Source: Pristionchus mayeri (Eukaryota > Nematoda > Chromadorea > Rhabditida > Neodiplogasteridae). From it: a stretch of 64,000 nucleotides of DNA. Positions 1 to 11,937 of this stretch are shown here, piece by piece. The position numbers were made by a program, and so were the translations under genes. The notes below the pieces were generated by a model. The model was given only the letters and a program-made list of their open reading frames with translations. It ran no database searches and was not told where the DNA came from. Position 1 is the stretch's first letter. Every line of letters starts with the position of its first letter. The stretch is from assembly GCA_036245805.1 (NCBI GenBank), contig BTRK01000001.1, positions 6,386,001-6,450,000 on the forward strand. The letters run 5' to 3'.

Positions 1-1400
1 TCGCATTAATATTAGCCGTCTAGTACACATTCTAAAGGCAATTGCGCGCACTTTCTCCCAAATTTTGAGCTTGACCTTGATCTTTTGAATGTCATTAGGA
101 CCTAGAGAACACTCTAATTTCTCCGTTTTTGTTCGTGCATTTTGAATATTTTTTGCGTACGAACGACTAGGTGATTTTGTGCTTCAGCAAGTATTTATTA
201 GGAAGTGGGTAGAAAACTTCCAATGTGATTTCTCCGTTTTGGTTAATACATTTTGAATATTTTTTGCGTACGAACGACTAGGTGATTTTGTGCTTCAGCA
301 AGTATTTATTAGGAAATGGGTAGAAAAATTCCAATGTAATTTCAGCGTTTTGGTTCATAAATTTTGAATATTTTTTGCGTACGAACGAATAGGTGATCTT
401 GTGCTTCAGCAAGTATTTATTAGGAAATGGGTAGAAAACTTCCGATGTGATTTCTCCGTTTTGGTTAATACATTTTGAATATTTTTTTTCGTACTAACGA
501 CTAGGTGATTTTGTGCTTCAGCAAGTATTTATTAGGAAATGGGTAGAACACTTCCAATGTAATTTCTCCATTTTTTGTATACGAACGACTATACAGTTTG
601 AAGTTGAACTTTTGAATATCATTAGAACTTGGATTCACGGTTCACTGATGTATGGTATGTATTATCAGTGGGTAAAACAATTTTGAGTCGTCAAAAATTT
701 CTCAACAAGACTCAACAATATTTCTAAATTTCCTATTCATGCTGTCCGCAGGCATTAACCTGCCCTTGGTCATACATCCCCGGGCCCGGGACATTACGTT
801 GATTTGCCAGCATAGCTGTGTAATGAGCGTGTCGGGGGGGGGGGGGGGGATGCTATCCGCCGGGCAGCACCCCCCCCCAAAAAAAAATTGGGTAGGAACG
901 AGTATTCAACGTTTTACAAAGTGGGTAGAATGGGGTACCTTGCGCATTGTCTAGTCGTAACAAGTATTTCTATACCAATAATGAGGTTGAAACTAGACCC
1001 GATAACTAAATCATACGAGGGACAATGCCCCTCAATGTCTATGTAAGGGCCTTGGTGTAGTGCTGTGAGAAGATTCGAAGAAATCAAAATTAAAGGTAGT
1101 GACAAGAGCTGCGCGCAAATATCATCGTGCCGAATTATTACTGCCTTCTCTCTTAATTCTTAAATCACTTTCTCAATGTAGATCTCATTGTAGTTGATTC
1201 GCATAATCGATGCAGTATTGTGGATAGGTTGTCATCACTCCACCTAACATAGAGACGCAATTTCGCCATTGATAAAGGTGTGCGGTAACGAGAATCCGCT
1301 TGGTTCGCTCAAAATTTTCTTTTCGCGCATTCCTATCTGTCTGTCTGTAAAGAAATGCGTGTCGGTATTAGACAGACAAGTCAACATGTCTATGATGTCT
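1..1400. repeat. Dispersed repeat R2, copy 1 (expanded)
   Basis: Blocks here recur in the same order at about 2360-2960: the stretch around 30-60 (AAAGGCAATTGCGCGCACTT), 600-770, 1045-1110 (AAAGGTAGTGACAAGAGCTG) and 1270-1380. This copy is longer because of a minisatellite at 118-600 and extra sequence at 780-1040 that includes a G17 run and a C10 run. No gene is supported; small open frames here show no codon-like pattern or splice structure. Unclassified, probably an old transposon remnant. Confidence 0.5.
118..600. repeat. Minisatellite, ~112-bp unit, ~4.3 copies
   Basis: Successive units start near 118, 230, 342, 451 and 562. Each carries a TTTCTCCGTTTTGGTTAATA-like start, then GCGTACGAACGACTAGGTGA and GCAAGTATTTATTAGGAAAT, and ends with GGGTAGAAAACTTCCAATG. 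The fifth unit is partial and has lost the middle. Units differ by only a few substitutions, so the expansion is fairly recent. The R2 copy near 2.4 kb lacks the array. Confidence 0.85.
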
Positions 1401-1659
1401 CTCCAATCCACACGATCTCTCGCCGGTCATACAGTATGGGATTTTGAGAGAGTCAGGCTAAATATTTTCCAGATCACACACTCACGATTCACTGCTGCGC
1501 GGGCTCGCCCGAGAAGTACCAGACCGTGATCGCCGATGCGGGTAAGGTGAGATTATCGATTGACTATCGATTAGTAGATCACCTTGCAGTATTCTCACCT
1601 GTCGAAGTTGCAGTGCGCTTTTAGTCAGTTTCCTCGTCTCTTTTGGTTTCTTCTTCTAT

Positions 1660-2100
1660 CGCTTTCAGCGAGAGTCTGAGCCCAAAACCCAGTCACCTCA
1701 CTCGCACTTTCTTGCTTCACCCAATTGGCAATAGGACAAGCGGAGAGGCATGACTGCCTTCACTAAAATTGCTTGTCAATATCGGTTGACACAGCAATTT
1801 TGGTGTGGCCAGCCATGGAATTGAGTAACAAAACAAGGTTAATGAGTATGCAATTTTATTAATTGTGCCTACTACCGTGCATTTTAATTTGAGTAAGAGT
1901 GGGCGCCAAAGTCTCATTTAATTCTGCGCGCTTTCTTGTTTCTCTTATTCAGCAATAGGGAACACCGATTGAGGAAATTCGGAAAGATTTTGCAGGTCTC
2001 GGATTCCTGCACTGGGAGACGCCGCTGTACGGCCTTCTCATCTTGCACCACTTCGCGGTCGTCAGGTACCGTATTATCGATTATGGAGTTTATTATCATT
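1660..2100. repeat. Dispersed repeat R1, copy 1 (uninterrupted)
   Basis: Resembles 9660-9757 joined to 11375-11600. Shared landmarks are GCAATTTTGGTGTGGCCAGC near 1792, and ATTTTGCAGGTCTCGGATTC near 1988 followed by TGCACT. In the second copy these landmarks are separated by a 1.6-kb foldback element, so this copy approximates the empty site. No coding function is apparent. Confidence 0.6.
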
Positions 2101-2359
2101 AGAGCTACGGTATCTTTCGCTGATCACAAATTGCTTTTTTTTGCTGCATCTCGGCGGCGACCCGGATCGTGTACATCATGTGCTGCCGCCACTTCCACCA
2201 GCGATTCGTCCCAATGGTACGGTAGTTTTGGGTTACTGTAGATGTGGACCATGATGTTATGGTAGATGATGAAATGTCAATGATTGACATAAGCATTATT
2301 GCCCGGCTGTTTAATTTCTGGAGGCCAGGCAACATGGATGTCTGGTCTATCCTTTGGCA

Positions 2360-2960
2360 TTATTATTAGCCTTCTAATACACGCTCTAAAGGCAATTGCG
2401 CGCACTTGCTCTCAAATGTTGAAGTTGATCTATCGAATTAGAGGATTCACTGTTGTATGGTATGATATATGGTATGTAGTAATCACTGGGTGAAACAATT
2501 TTTAGTCGTCAAAATTTCTCATCAAGATTTCTAAATTTCCTATTCACGCTCTCCGCAGGCAATTAACCTGTCCTTGATGTAGTGCTTTGAGAAAATTCGA
2601 AGAGATAAAAAAACCAAAGGTAGTGACAAGAGCTGCGCGCTTATGTGATCGTACCGATTTATGTTATTTTATCTGGAAACCGCTCGATTATTGTAATCGC
2701 ATAAAAAACGCTCCATTGTAGATAGTCTGTAACAAGAGTCGGCGTGGTTCAGCGTAACTATTTTTTTGCTGACTCCGGAGAGCTTCATTAATTTTTATTT
2801 TCTAACTAGTGCACAAGCTTTTATAGAGGCAAAATTTCGCCAATAATAACGAGGTGCGGTAATGAACATCTGCTTGGTTAGCTGTAACTCTACTTTCGCT
2901 CCTTTTCGTGTGTGTATGTAAAGATAGCTTGTGGGTAGATCAACGGGAGCAATCGATCGG
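2360..2960. repeat. Dispersed repeat R2, copy 2
   Basis: Compact copy of the repeat described at the window start, in the same orientation. It lacks the minisatellite and the G/C-run segment, so it is probably closer to the ancestral form. No gene is supported. Confidence 0.5.
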
Positions 2961-2969
2961 ATGATAACT

Positions 2970-4200
2970 GACGCCATGCCGCTTTTGATTTATCAAATGC
3001 GGAATGACTACATGCAGTTCAATCCGACCTAGTGCCACATCGGATATATTTCGCTCAGTTTTGCACACTCTCTCGCCCGTTGGCGTTTTTTTCCTAATGG
3101 CTTAAGTTTAAAATTGTTTCCCATTTCTAACGAGGCACTATCAGTGAATATTCATCGAAACAGATTTACAATAGTGGTGAGATTTACAATAATGAAATTT
3201 CCTTCAGCGAATTCGATATTTTTGATTGTTATTTTCAACGCCACTGACATTTCTGTTCGAAGTAAATTATACACGATTTCTGTAGCGAAATACCTTCGCT
3301 ACTATAATTTCATTCACTAATAATCAATATTATTCAATAAACAAATCAATTAATAATTCGACAATAAATAAAGTCAATTCTCGCTTCATGAATTACTGTA
3401 CCAAACGCACTCGCTGCGAATCGACCCGGCTACGTGTACCGGGCCGCGATACTCAGTCTGATTTCGAAATATATTTTCCTGGACGTTTTCGTCGTTGTTG
3501 TTGTCGTTGACGATTGATTGACGTGTTGCTTCACGTCGTCGTCCTTCTCCCGTTTGACTTCGACCATTCACTACTAGACGACTCACTGTCTAGCCCCTGT
3601 CACTCGTTAGCTGACCTGCGAATTGTCGCGAGCTGACTCATCGTTTTTCCGCATTGTTTTCAACTCTTTCACCCTCACTTCACCTATCATCACCTTTCAC
3701 TTGTTCCCTCACTGTTCCAATCTCATCCCAGCCTCTTTTCACCCCTCACATTAGCTGTCCTGCGGTTGTCGCGAGCTAATTCATCGTTCTTTCACCAGTT
3801 TTCCCATCCATTCCGCCCATATTTCACTCAACCACATTTGTCATCATTCCTTCCAATCATTCCATAGTATCGCATAATCGTTAGCGTGCTATCATTCATC
3901 CATCCCGCGTTCATTACGCTTCATTGTCAGCCGTAACTCACTCGTTTGACCACCTTCGGTTACTCGCGAGACCACCATCGAGCGATAACAAGCTTCCAGC
4001 AGCTTCTCATCAATCATTACAAGGTACTCTTGCCTTTCATTGACCAAATAATTTCCCCTCCCTTTTCTTGATTATTTATTAGTTTTTCGCCTTAAACTTG
4101 TAAATTTAAATAAATAAAGTTATTTTATTATCACCCTTGTCCTTTGCATTCCATTAACAGATTCTGGCAACGGAATCCTGTACAATTTCTGAGAAAACCA
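2970..4200. other. Intergenic, no gene identified
   Basis: No spliced or single-exon gene is convincing. The 3590-4060 part is C/T-rich and contains two related blocks (about 3608-3641 and 3753-3785) built on TTGTCGCGAGCT, about 145 bp apart. An AATAAA-rich stretch lies at 4110-4125, followed near 4160 by ATTCTGGCAACGG, which vaguely recalls an LTR end with a primer-binding site, but no matching second LTR or pol fragment is visible. Confidence 0.4.
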
Positions 4201-4210
4201 AAATAATCTT

Positions 4211-4953
4211 GGCAATGGCCGAAATTTCGAATTCCTCCTAACTTCGTCTATAGGGAGTACTCATTGAGGGAAACATACGAGCATCGCCAAAATGTTGATC
4301 CGCATCCGCGCGCGCGGCGGAACGGGTGTTGAAACAAATTACAGTAATCCTTGAACATTTTTATATCGATTCCAATGACTGCGGCAGTAGGGGAATGAGT
4401 CGGCGGTCAAATTCTATGACTTTTTTACTCCGGGAACTTTTTCGATCAGATGCGAACTAACGCCGGAAATCGATAAAATCATTTTTAAAAGGCGGTTACC
4501 GTAATTTTTACACCACAATTCAAGTTGGTCGCCTTCTTCCTCATTTTTATCGAAATTTATGTTTTAAAAATTATAATATTCTAATCAAATGTGTATTTGA
4601 TCATGTAGAAGACAACAATAAAATTTGTGGAGGTTCTTGAAAATTTTTCGGGGAATTGCATACATGTCGGAAGTAAAAAATGGTTTTAAAGATTTCCGGC
4701 GTTAGTTCGCATCTGATCGAAAAAGTTCCCGGAGTAAAAAAGTCATAGAATTTGACCGCCGACTCATTCCCCCTACTGCCGCAGTCATTGGAATCGATAT
4801 AAAAATGTTCAAGGATTACTGTAATTTGTTTCAACACCCGTTCCGCCGCGCGCGCGGATGCGGATCAACATTTTGGCGATGCTCGTATGTTTCCCTCAAT
4901 GAGTACTCCCTATAGACGAAGTTAGGAGGAATTCGAAATTTCGGCCATTGCCA
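4211..4953. mobile_element. Foldback element (inverted arms ~270 bp)
   Basis: The left arm starting GGCAATGGCCGAAATTTCG at 4211 is repeated in reverse complement, ending at 4953. The arms stay near-identical for about 270 bp and include a GCGCGCGCGG stretch. The centre (about 4490-4680) is unpaired AT-rich sequence. There is no coding capacity. Probably a non-autonomous DNA transposon; no target duplication is clear. Confidence 0.75.
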
Positions 4954-5000
4954 GGTCGCTGAAGAAATATGTTGATTTTTTCAGATAGTGTGTTTTATGA

Positions 5001-6207
5001 GAAACTATCTGAGTGAGTGAACATATTTGTAAAGACCCTTGGCAAAGTGCGAAAAATCGACATTGCCCAAAACATGCATACATGTAGTACTCGACGAAGC
5101 CTGCTCACCCACCACTTATTTAGTGTTCTAAAACCTTCCCAACGACGTGCGCCAAACATTAGAGGTGCTACCGTAATCCCACGATTTTTATTATTTCGTC
5201 GTCGATTAGAACGGCACATATTCTAAAACATCCGACGCTCCCTGCCCATTATACCACACAAGTTTCATTTCGATCTGATTCAAACGCTTCCAGAAAAGTC
5301 GAAAAAAATTAAATTTTAAATTCTAGTTCGCTCAGAAGGGTAGGAATGAACCATTTTTAGTTCAGCGTTGTATAGTGCACCCATGACACATTCTAAAATA
5401 AAAATATGAAAAAAATAAAAAGGTCGGTTTTTGAGATATTGACGAAAAACAACTAAATCTTAAAATAAAGCCAGTTTGTGATAAGCTCGATAGCCTACCG
5501 TAACCCATCCTGGATGCACACCTCGATAAACTAAATCGATTAGCATCATCAGAATTTCAATATTCCTGCGCGCACAGGTCTTTAAAAGCTACCGTAATCC
5601 ATGTGGTATTACGGTAACTTTTAAAAACCTGCGCTCCCGCGCGCGCGAAGGAATATCGAAATTCTGCTAATGCTAATCGATTACCCCCATGGAGTACTGC
5701 ATCTAGGGTGGGTTACGGTAGGCTATCGAGCTTATCACAAACTGGCTTTATTTTAAGATTTAGTTGTTTTTCGTCAATATCTCAAAAACCGACCTTTTTA
5801 TTTTTTTCATATTTTTATTTTAGAATGTGTCATGGGTGCACTATACAACGCTGAACTAAAAATGGTTCATTCCTACCCTTCTGAGCGAACTAGAATTTAA
5901 AATTTAATTTTTTTCGACTTTTCTGGAAGCGTTTGAATCAGATCGAAATGAAACTTGTGTGGTATAATGGGCAGGGAGCGTCGGATGTTTTAGAATATGT
6001 GCCGTTCTAATCGACGACGAAATAATAAAAATCGTGGGATTACGGTAGCACCTCTAATGTTTGGCGCACGTCGTTGGGAAGGTTTTAGAACACTAAATAA
6101 GTGGTGGGTGAGCAGGCTTCGTCGAGTACTACATGTATGCATGTTTTGGGCAATGTCGATTTTTCGCACTTTGCCAAGCATATGTTCACTGAGTCAAACA
6201 GTCTCTC
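5001..6207. mobile_element. Foldback family A, copy 1
   Basis: Arms of about 570 bp are arranged around an axis near 5608. The termini read GAGAnACTnTCTGAnT then GTGAACATAT and CTTGGCAAAGTGC, the signature shared with the elements at 6545-9631 and 9758-11374. Both arms carry several TACCGTAA/TTACGGTA motifs. It is non-coding: the open frames in the two arms are mirror images of one another. Confidence 0.8.
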
Positions 6208-6666
6208 TTATATTTTCGAAGTTTCTAAAATCAAAATCACCAGTTGCGAATAGAAAATGAAGAAAGATGTTCCAGGCTGCGTCGATCGGTGGTGAAGATG
6301 CTTCAATGAATGTGATCTCAATGCTCATCTACTTCATCTGCTATACTCCCGTCCAGAGTGAGTAGAAGGAGCAACTTTGATATTGGCTAGAGTAAACGAG
6401 TTTTTTGCGCTCTTTCTTGTTTCGAATTATACATAAGGTTTCGTGAAGAATTTAGCAAGCAACCTTGCAGTTGGTTACAATGGAATTTAGCAACAAAAAT
6501 ACAATGTTCTGATAGAGTTTCGGCTATTGAGCTCAATTACGTTAGGAGAGACTTTTCGACTCAGTGAACATATGCTTGGCAAAGTGCAAAAAATCGAAAT
6601 CGCCCTAAATGTGCCCACGTGTAGTACTCAATGAGACTAGCTCACCCACCACTTATGGAGTGATCA

Positions 6667-8630
6667 TATTGAGCGACTTTTAGGAAAGCGCTTCCATGCA
6701 TGGCCGAAATCGATAAATAGTAAAGACGCAAGAGATGAAAGGGAATTCGAGTCTCTCAACAAAAAGTTTCGCAAAGAGCTGCAGCGTTATCACAAAACCA
6801 TTGAGAAAAAAGTGATTGAAAGCGACGATAAGAACAAGTTTTTCCGTTTTATGAAACGCTGTGCCAATAAATCTAAGGGAGTCGAAGGCTTAAAGAGAGC
6901 TGATGGCACTCTGGTTATGGATGACTTAGGCAAAGCTATCTTACTAGCTGAGACTTTTGTAAGCGTATTCACCATCGATAACAGAAAATTGCCAAATACC
7001 GGTGCCTTCCCTCATATAGGTACTTACGAAGAACCCCAATTTCTTAGACACGAAATTTGCTCCCTTATCGAAAAATGGAAACGTTCCTCCTGTAAAACCC
7101 CCGAGAACATTGACTGCACCTTCATAAAACGAATTGCCGTACCCATTTCCGAAGCCCTTGAAATCATTTTTAGGAACTCCTACCAATCTGGTACGGTCCC
7201 CTCCCATTGGAGGCACTCCATAGTAACTCCTGTTAAGAAATCGCCCCCTTTTTCCAATCCCCTAAACTACAGGCCCATCTCTATTACATCTTTCCTTTGC
7301 CGAGTTTTCGAGCGCATTTTGTGCAAATCTATTATCAACCATTGCGAACAATTAAACATTTTCCCCGATGAGCAATACGGATTCCGCAAGAAACGATCGC
7401 GTGAGCTCCAAATGCTCGAAGTCCTCGAACACTGGACATCCTCGATTAGTGATGGGAAACCTGTTGACGTTATCTACTTTGATTTTGCAAAAGCTTTTGA
7501 TAGAGTATCCCATCCCAAGCTAAAACTCAAGCTTAGCAATATAGGTCTCTCCGAAAATACAATCAAGTGGATAGCAGGATACCTCACAGACAGATCATTC
7601 CAAGTGAGAGTAAAAGATGCGCTTTCTACCTCAATGCCTGTAACTAGCGGCGTCCCACAGGGCTCAGTCCTAGGCCCCTTGCTCTTCCTTATTTACACCT
7701 CAGAAATCCCTACTCTAGTACAAAATCATGGAGTCGTTGCAAGAATGTATGCCGATGGCATAAAAATATATCGGTCCTTTCGGAAGGGGAATTCACCCGC
7801 CCCTCTACAAGCTGCGATTGACACTATTGTAAATTGGTTTGAAGTGTGGCAACTCCCTCTCGCTGCGCATAAGTGTAACTCATTGCACTTAGGCAGAGCA
7901 AATAGGAAGCGAACATATACTATAGGAACCATAACTCTGGAACAAAAAGACAAAGTGAAAGACCTCGGCTTTGTTGTCCAGAAAAAATCTCTCCTTTTCC
8001 GATCATTGCACTACCATATCCATTAAAGCCAAAACTACTAGTCACATTATCCTCAGAGCCTTACGAACCAAAAATATAGAAGTACTCGTCAAAACGTACT
8101 CAATGTACATTAGACCGATTTTAGAAAGTGCTTCCCCCGTCTTCAACCCTTACCAAAACAAGGATAAAAAGGAACTCGAAAAGGTACAAAACTATTTCAC
8201 ACGACGGTTATTTATGCGCTGTTTTAATCATACTTGGGAAAACATGCCCACTGCTCTCGATCGCAACAAGAGACTAGGCATTGAGTCCCTAGAGAAGCGT
8301 AGAATAGCGATTGATAAGAGAGTAGCCACAAATCTCATCCGAGGCAAATATAGTATTTCCAACCGAAAACCACATTATTTCAAAATTTACTACACTCGAC
8401 ACGGAATGAACTTCAATAATCCTGGATCGAACCACAACTACAGACACAATAGTTTCTTTCCAAGAGCGGCAAGGCTTTTAGTAAATTCCGAGAATCAAAC
8501 CAGTTCCCCTGAGTAGATCCCCATATTGTACCATTTTTCACTCGTCATTTTAACCGTCATTAATTGCCTATTCTATTTCAATTTTATAACGTTATTTCAA
8601 CTGAAATAGCATAAATATATATATATATAT
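6667..8630 (+). mobile_element. 5'-truncated non-LTR retrotransposon
   Basis: A truncated LINE with the C-terminal part of its ORF2 (reverse transcriptase and 3' part), then about 110 bp of AT-rich 3' sequence ending in an (AT)n tract at 8616-8630. Its borders are fixed by the uninterrupted opposite arm of the host foldback element. The endonuclease region is absent. The RT motif order places it with CR1/Jockey-type elements, but it differs from the full-length LINE at 41.9 kb. Confidence 0.8.
6668..8516 (+). pseudogene. LINE reverse transcriptase, truncated and frameshifted
   Basis: An open frame with no own start runs from the truncation point to a stop at 8026. The RT core is clear: NPLNYRPISITSFLCRVFE, YFDFAKAFDRVSHPKL, GVPQGSVLGPLLFLIYTSEI, and the catalytic box at 7748-7759, which reads Tyr-Ala-Asp-Gly instead of Tyr-Ala-Asp-Asp. 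After the A6 run at 7982-7987 the homology moves to another frame (7971-8516), which carries the RT-distal segment (ELEKVQNYFTRRLFMRCF). A one-base slip in that run explains the break. The element is dead by truncation, frameshift and loss of the second catalytic Asp. RT identity is certain from the motifs; clade is inferred. Confidence 0.88.
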
Positions 8631-9659
8631 ATCTAGGTCGCCGTTAATAAGGATTAAGCACGTTACCGTAATCAGACGAAGTTTTGATTTCGCTATTGAT
8701 CTGAACGGCACATATATGAAAAGATGTGCCGTTGCCTGCTCATCAACCATCCAAGGTTTCATCCTAATAGAATTATAGACCCTCTAAAAAATCGAAAAAT
8801 CGAATATTTTTTTCCTATTTTGAATTGTATCGTTTTCTGATGGGTGGGTAGCGAGGTTTTTTATTACATTATTTTGTAGGTCCGTCTACTGACTGTCCAT
8901 ACTGAACATACAAACAAAATCAAAAAATAGGTTTTTGAGAAAAAAACAAAAATTGGTCAACAATTTGAAATAAAATCAGTTCGTAATACTGAAGAGCTAC
9001 CGTACACAATTTTCGAAATCAAGGAAAGCGGGGATCTGAAGGGGTGTTCTGTATCGCCCCTGCGGCGCAAGACGATTGCATGTGAAATTTGGTTTCTCAA
9101 TACTTTAAGTGAGGCATGCGCTCAATCGAAGTTTTTGAGTACGGTAGCTTTTCAGTATTACGAACTGATTTTATTTAAAAATATCGACCAATTTTTCACT
9201 TTTTCTCAAAAACATAATTTTTGATTTTGATTGTACGTTTAGTATGGACAGCCAGTAGACGGCCCTACAAAATAAAAGAATAAAAAACCTCTCTACCAAC
9301 CCATCGGAACAAGATACAATTCAAAATAGAAAAAAATAATCTTTTTTTCGAAGGTCTTAAATTCAATTAGGATGAAACCTTGGATGATTGATGAGCAGGC
9401 AACGGCGCATCTTTTCATATATGTGCCGCTCTGATCAATAGCGAAATCGAAACTTCGTCTGATTACGGTAGCGTGCTTAATCCTTATTAACGGCGACCTA
9501 GATCACTCCATAAGTGGTGGGTGAGCTAGTCTCATTGAGTACTACACGTGGGCACATTTAGTGCGATTTCAATTTTTTGCACTTTGCCAAGGCTCTTCAC
9601 AAATATGTTCACTGACTCAAAAAGTCTCTCTTAGAACTAATTGTGTCGGCTATCTGGTT

Positions 9660-9757
9660 ATCACTATCAGAAAGAATTCGAACCCAAATCTAGTCACATC
9701 CAGTCCGCGCGCTCTCTTGTTTCACCTAATCGACAATAGAGCGTGCGGAAAGGCATA
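9660..9757. repeat. Dispersed repeat R1, copy 2, left part
   Basis: Similar to about 1670-1760 (GAACCCAAATCTAGTCACAT here, GAGCCCAAAACCCAGTCACC there). It is interrupted at GGCAT by the foldback element that follows and resumes at 11375. Confidence 0.5.
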
Positions 9758-11374
9758 AGAGAGACTATCTGAGCGAATGAACATTTTTGTGTAGAAGCTT
9801 GGCACTAGGCCAAAAATTGAAATCCTCCTACATGTGCGTACATGTAGTACTCGGTGAGTATATCTCAGGTGTGGCTTATATAGTGTTCTAGATCACGCAT
9901 TGAGAAGTGCGCCGCACTTTTGTCCGACAACGTCAATTTTCGAACTTTGTCATTTCGCTATCGATTCGAACGGTTAATATCTCTAAAAATGCGGAATATT
10001 CAAGTGATCACACCTGCCAAGTTTCGTAACAATTGGATAAAAACTCTTGATGATGCAACGAAAAATCGATATATTTTGGGTTTTATCGAATTGTTTAGCT
10101 TACGGGTGGGATTACATACCATATTTTCTTTCCTTGTATTTGTAGCACTGGTTATTAACTATATATTAAAGCAAAACAATTGAAATTTAAAAAAAATAAC
10201 TTTTAGAGAAAACAGCAAACAACGGCCGGCAACTTGAAATAAAGTCAGTTTGTAATAGGCATTGGCGTACCGTAACCCAAAACAGAACTGGAGGGCAGGT
10301 GTTCTAGAGATATCTTACATGCAGTACTCGATGAGGGAACTCTACCAGAACTAATAAAATTTCAATATGCCTCCGAGCGCAAGATCGCCGATGTAAAATA
10401 ATCTCGAGATATTACGGTAGCTTTTTAACATCATCGCTCTCGCACGCACGGATGCATATCGACATTTTATTGATACTGATAGAGTTACCTCATCGAGTAC
10501 TCCGTGTAGGATAACTTTAGAACACCTGCCCTCCAGTTGTGTTTTGGGTTACGGTAGGCGAATGCCTATTAAAAACTGACTTTATTTCTACTTGCCGGCC
10601 GTTGTTTCACGGCATTTTGCGTACACACAAAGCCAAGACTCCGCACACTACACCACCGCCAAGTTGCGGCATGGTGCGCGTACCTGGCCGCCACACACAA
10701 GACCGGAGCCGGAAAAAAGTCATCGCAGAAACCCTGATATCGATTGAAAATATCTATTTATTTTTGGTCCTATGCCGAAATCCCTTGCACAAAGTTAATG
10801 GATACGGTAACATTCAAAAATTTAATTGTTCCCACGGTGGTGTGCACAAACGTCGACGCGTGCGTTTGGGGGTCTGTAAGTCGTTTCGTCAACCGGCAAT
10901 TCGGACCGTAAAATGCCGTGTGTTTGCAGTTATCTCTAAAAGTTATTTTTTTTAAATTTTAATTGTTTTGCTTTAATATATAGTTCGTAACCAGAGCTAC
11001 AAATACAAGGAAAGAAAATATGGTATGTCCTCCCACCAGTAAGCTAAACAATTCGATAAAACCCAAAATATATCGATTTTTCGTTGTATCATCAAGAGTT
11101 TTTATCCAATTGTTACGAAACTTAGCAGGTGTGATCACTTGAATATTCCGCATTTTTAGAGATATTAACCGTTCGAATCGATAGCGAAATGACAAAGTTC
11201 GAAAATTGACGTTGTCGGACAAAAGTGCGGCGCACTTCACAATGCGTGATATAGAACACTAAATACGCCACACCTGAGCTATACTCACCGAGTACTTCAT
11301 GTATGCACATTTAGGAGGATTTCGATTTTTGGCCTAGTGCCAAGCATATGTTCAATTTCTCAGATAGTCTCTCA
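9758..11374. mobile_element. Foldback family A, copy 3
   Basis: Family A termini (GAGAGACTATCTGAG at 9758; the reverse complement ends at 11374). ATAA flanks both ends and may be a 4-bp target duplication. The axis is near 10412, with inner arms 10257-10400 and 10445-10565. The right arm is broken by a 313-bp insertion at 10608-10920. Both arms hold mirror-image open frames of about 90 codons that begin in the same place, so these are not genes. Confidence 0.78.
10608..10920. mobile_element. MITE nested in foldback arm, TSD TGTTT
   Basis: Starts CACGGCATTTTGCG and ends with the near-complement CGTAAAATGCCGTG. TGTTT flanks it on both sides (10603-10607 and 10921-10925). The left arm of the host foldback, around 10215-10230, is uninterrupted at the corresponding position and supplies the empty site. 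It is 313 bp long with no coding capacity. Superfamily not assigned. Confidence 0.8.
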
Positions 11375-11600
11375 TAAATGCCTTCACCATAATTGCTTGT
11401 CCTCATTGGGCAGCAGGAGCAATTTTGGTGTGGCCAGCCATGGAAAAGTTGTGTAATATTTTGCAGTAACTCGGGAAATAAGATGCGAAAGATGTAGTCG
11501 ATTTTGCAGGTCTCGGATTCCTGCACTCGAAGCCGTCGCTACGGTCGCCTGATCCTGCACCTCCTCGTGGTTGTCCGGTACGGTATGATAACTGATGATC
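11375..11600. repeat. Dispersed repeat R1, copy 2, right part
   Basis: Continues the R1 homology (GCAATTTTGGTGTGGCCAGC near 11430; TTTTGCAGGTCTCGGATTCC near 11503) directly up to exon 2 of gene copy 1. Its position suggests that repeat insertion removed or displaced the first exon of that gene. Confidence 0.5.
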
Positions 11601-11937
11601 GATTATCTAAATGGTAAAATATTTTTTTCAATTTCCAGAGGTCCCTACAATGAGCGACAACTTCTGGAGATGTGCATGCAGAAAGAAGTTGATGACTCCA
11701 CCCCTTTCTGCGTGAGTTTGAGTAAATTACAATTTATCATAGTGAAGTGTCATTAGCGTCCTAAATATTTCAGTTCATGAAGCAGGGAGAGGAACCTGAT
11801 CATCATGAAACTCCTTTCTTCACATATGGTTAGTACTTTACATGTAAAGATAATATGAGAGGAATCACGAGAGAATCACCCATTTGGCGGGGGTCAACGG
11901 CAGTAAAACCAAACGTTAACCTATCCTGTTCTAAATA

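Larger units (their letters stand above)
6545..9631. mobile_element. Foldback family A, copy 2, with LINE in left arm
   Basis: The outer arms at 6545-6666 and 9502-9631 pair with each other. The inner arms pair as 8632-9000 with about 9130-9502. The right arm is continuous (ACGGCGACCTAGATCACTCC across 9502), whereas the left arm is split at the same point by the LINE fragment at 6667-8630. The element therefore predates the LINE insertion. It has the family A termini and TACCGTAA motifs and no coding capacity of its own. Confidence 0.75.

Noticed and set aside
3360..4200. A solo LTR
   Set aside because: A polyadenylation-like stretch and a TGGCAACGG-like site are suggestive, but no second LTR, target duplication or pol remnant could be found.
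9920..11240. Matching ~90-codon open frames in the two arms of the family A foldback
   Set aside because: Both lie in inverted arms of a non-coding element, have no splice or start context and resemble no known protein.
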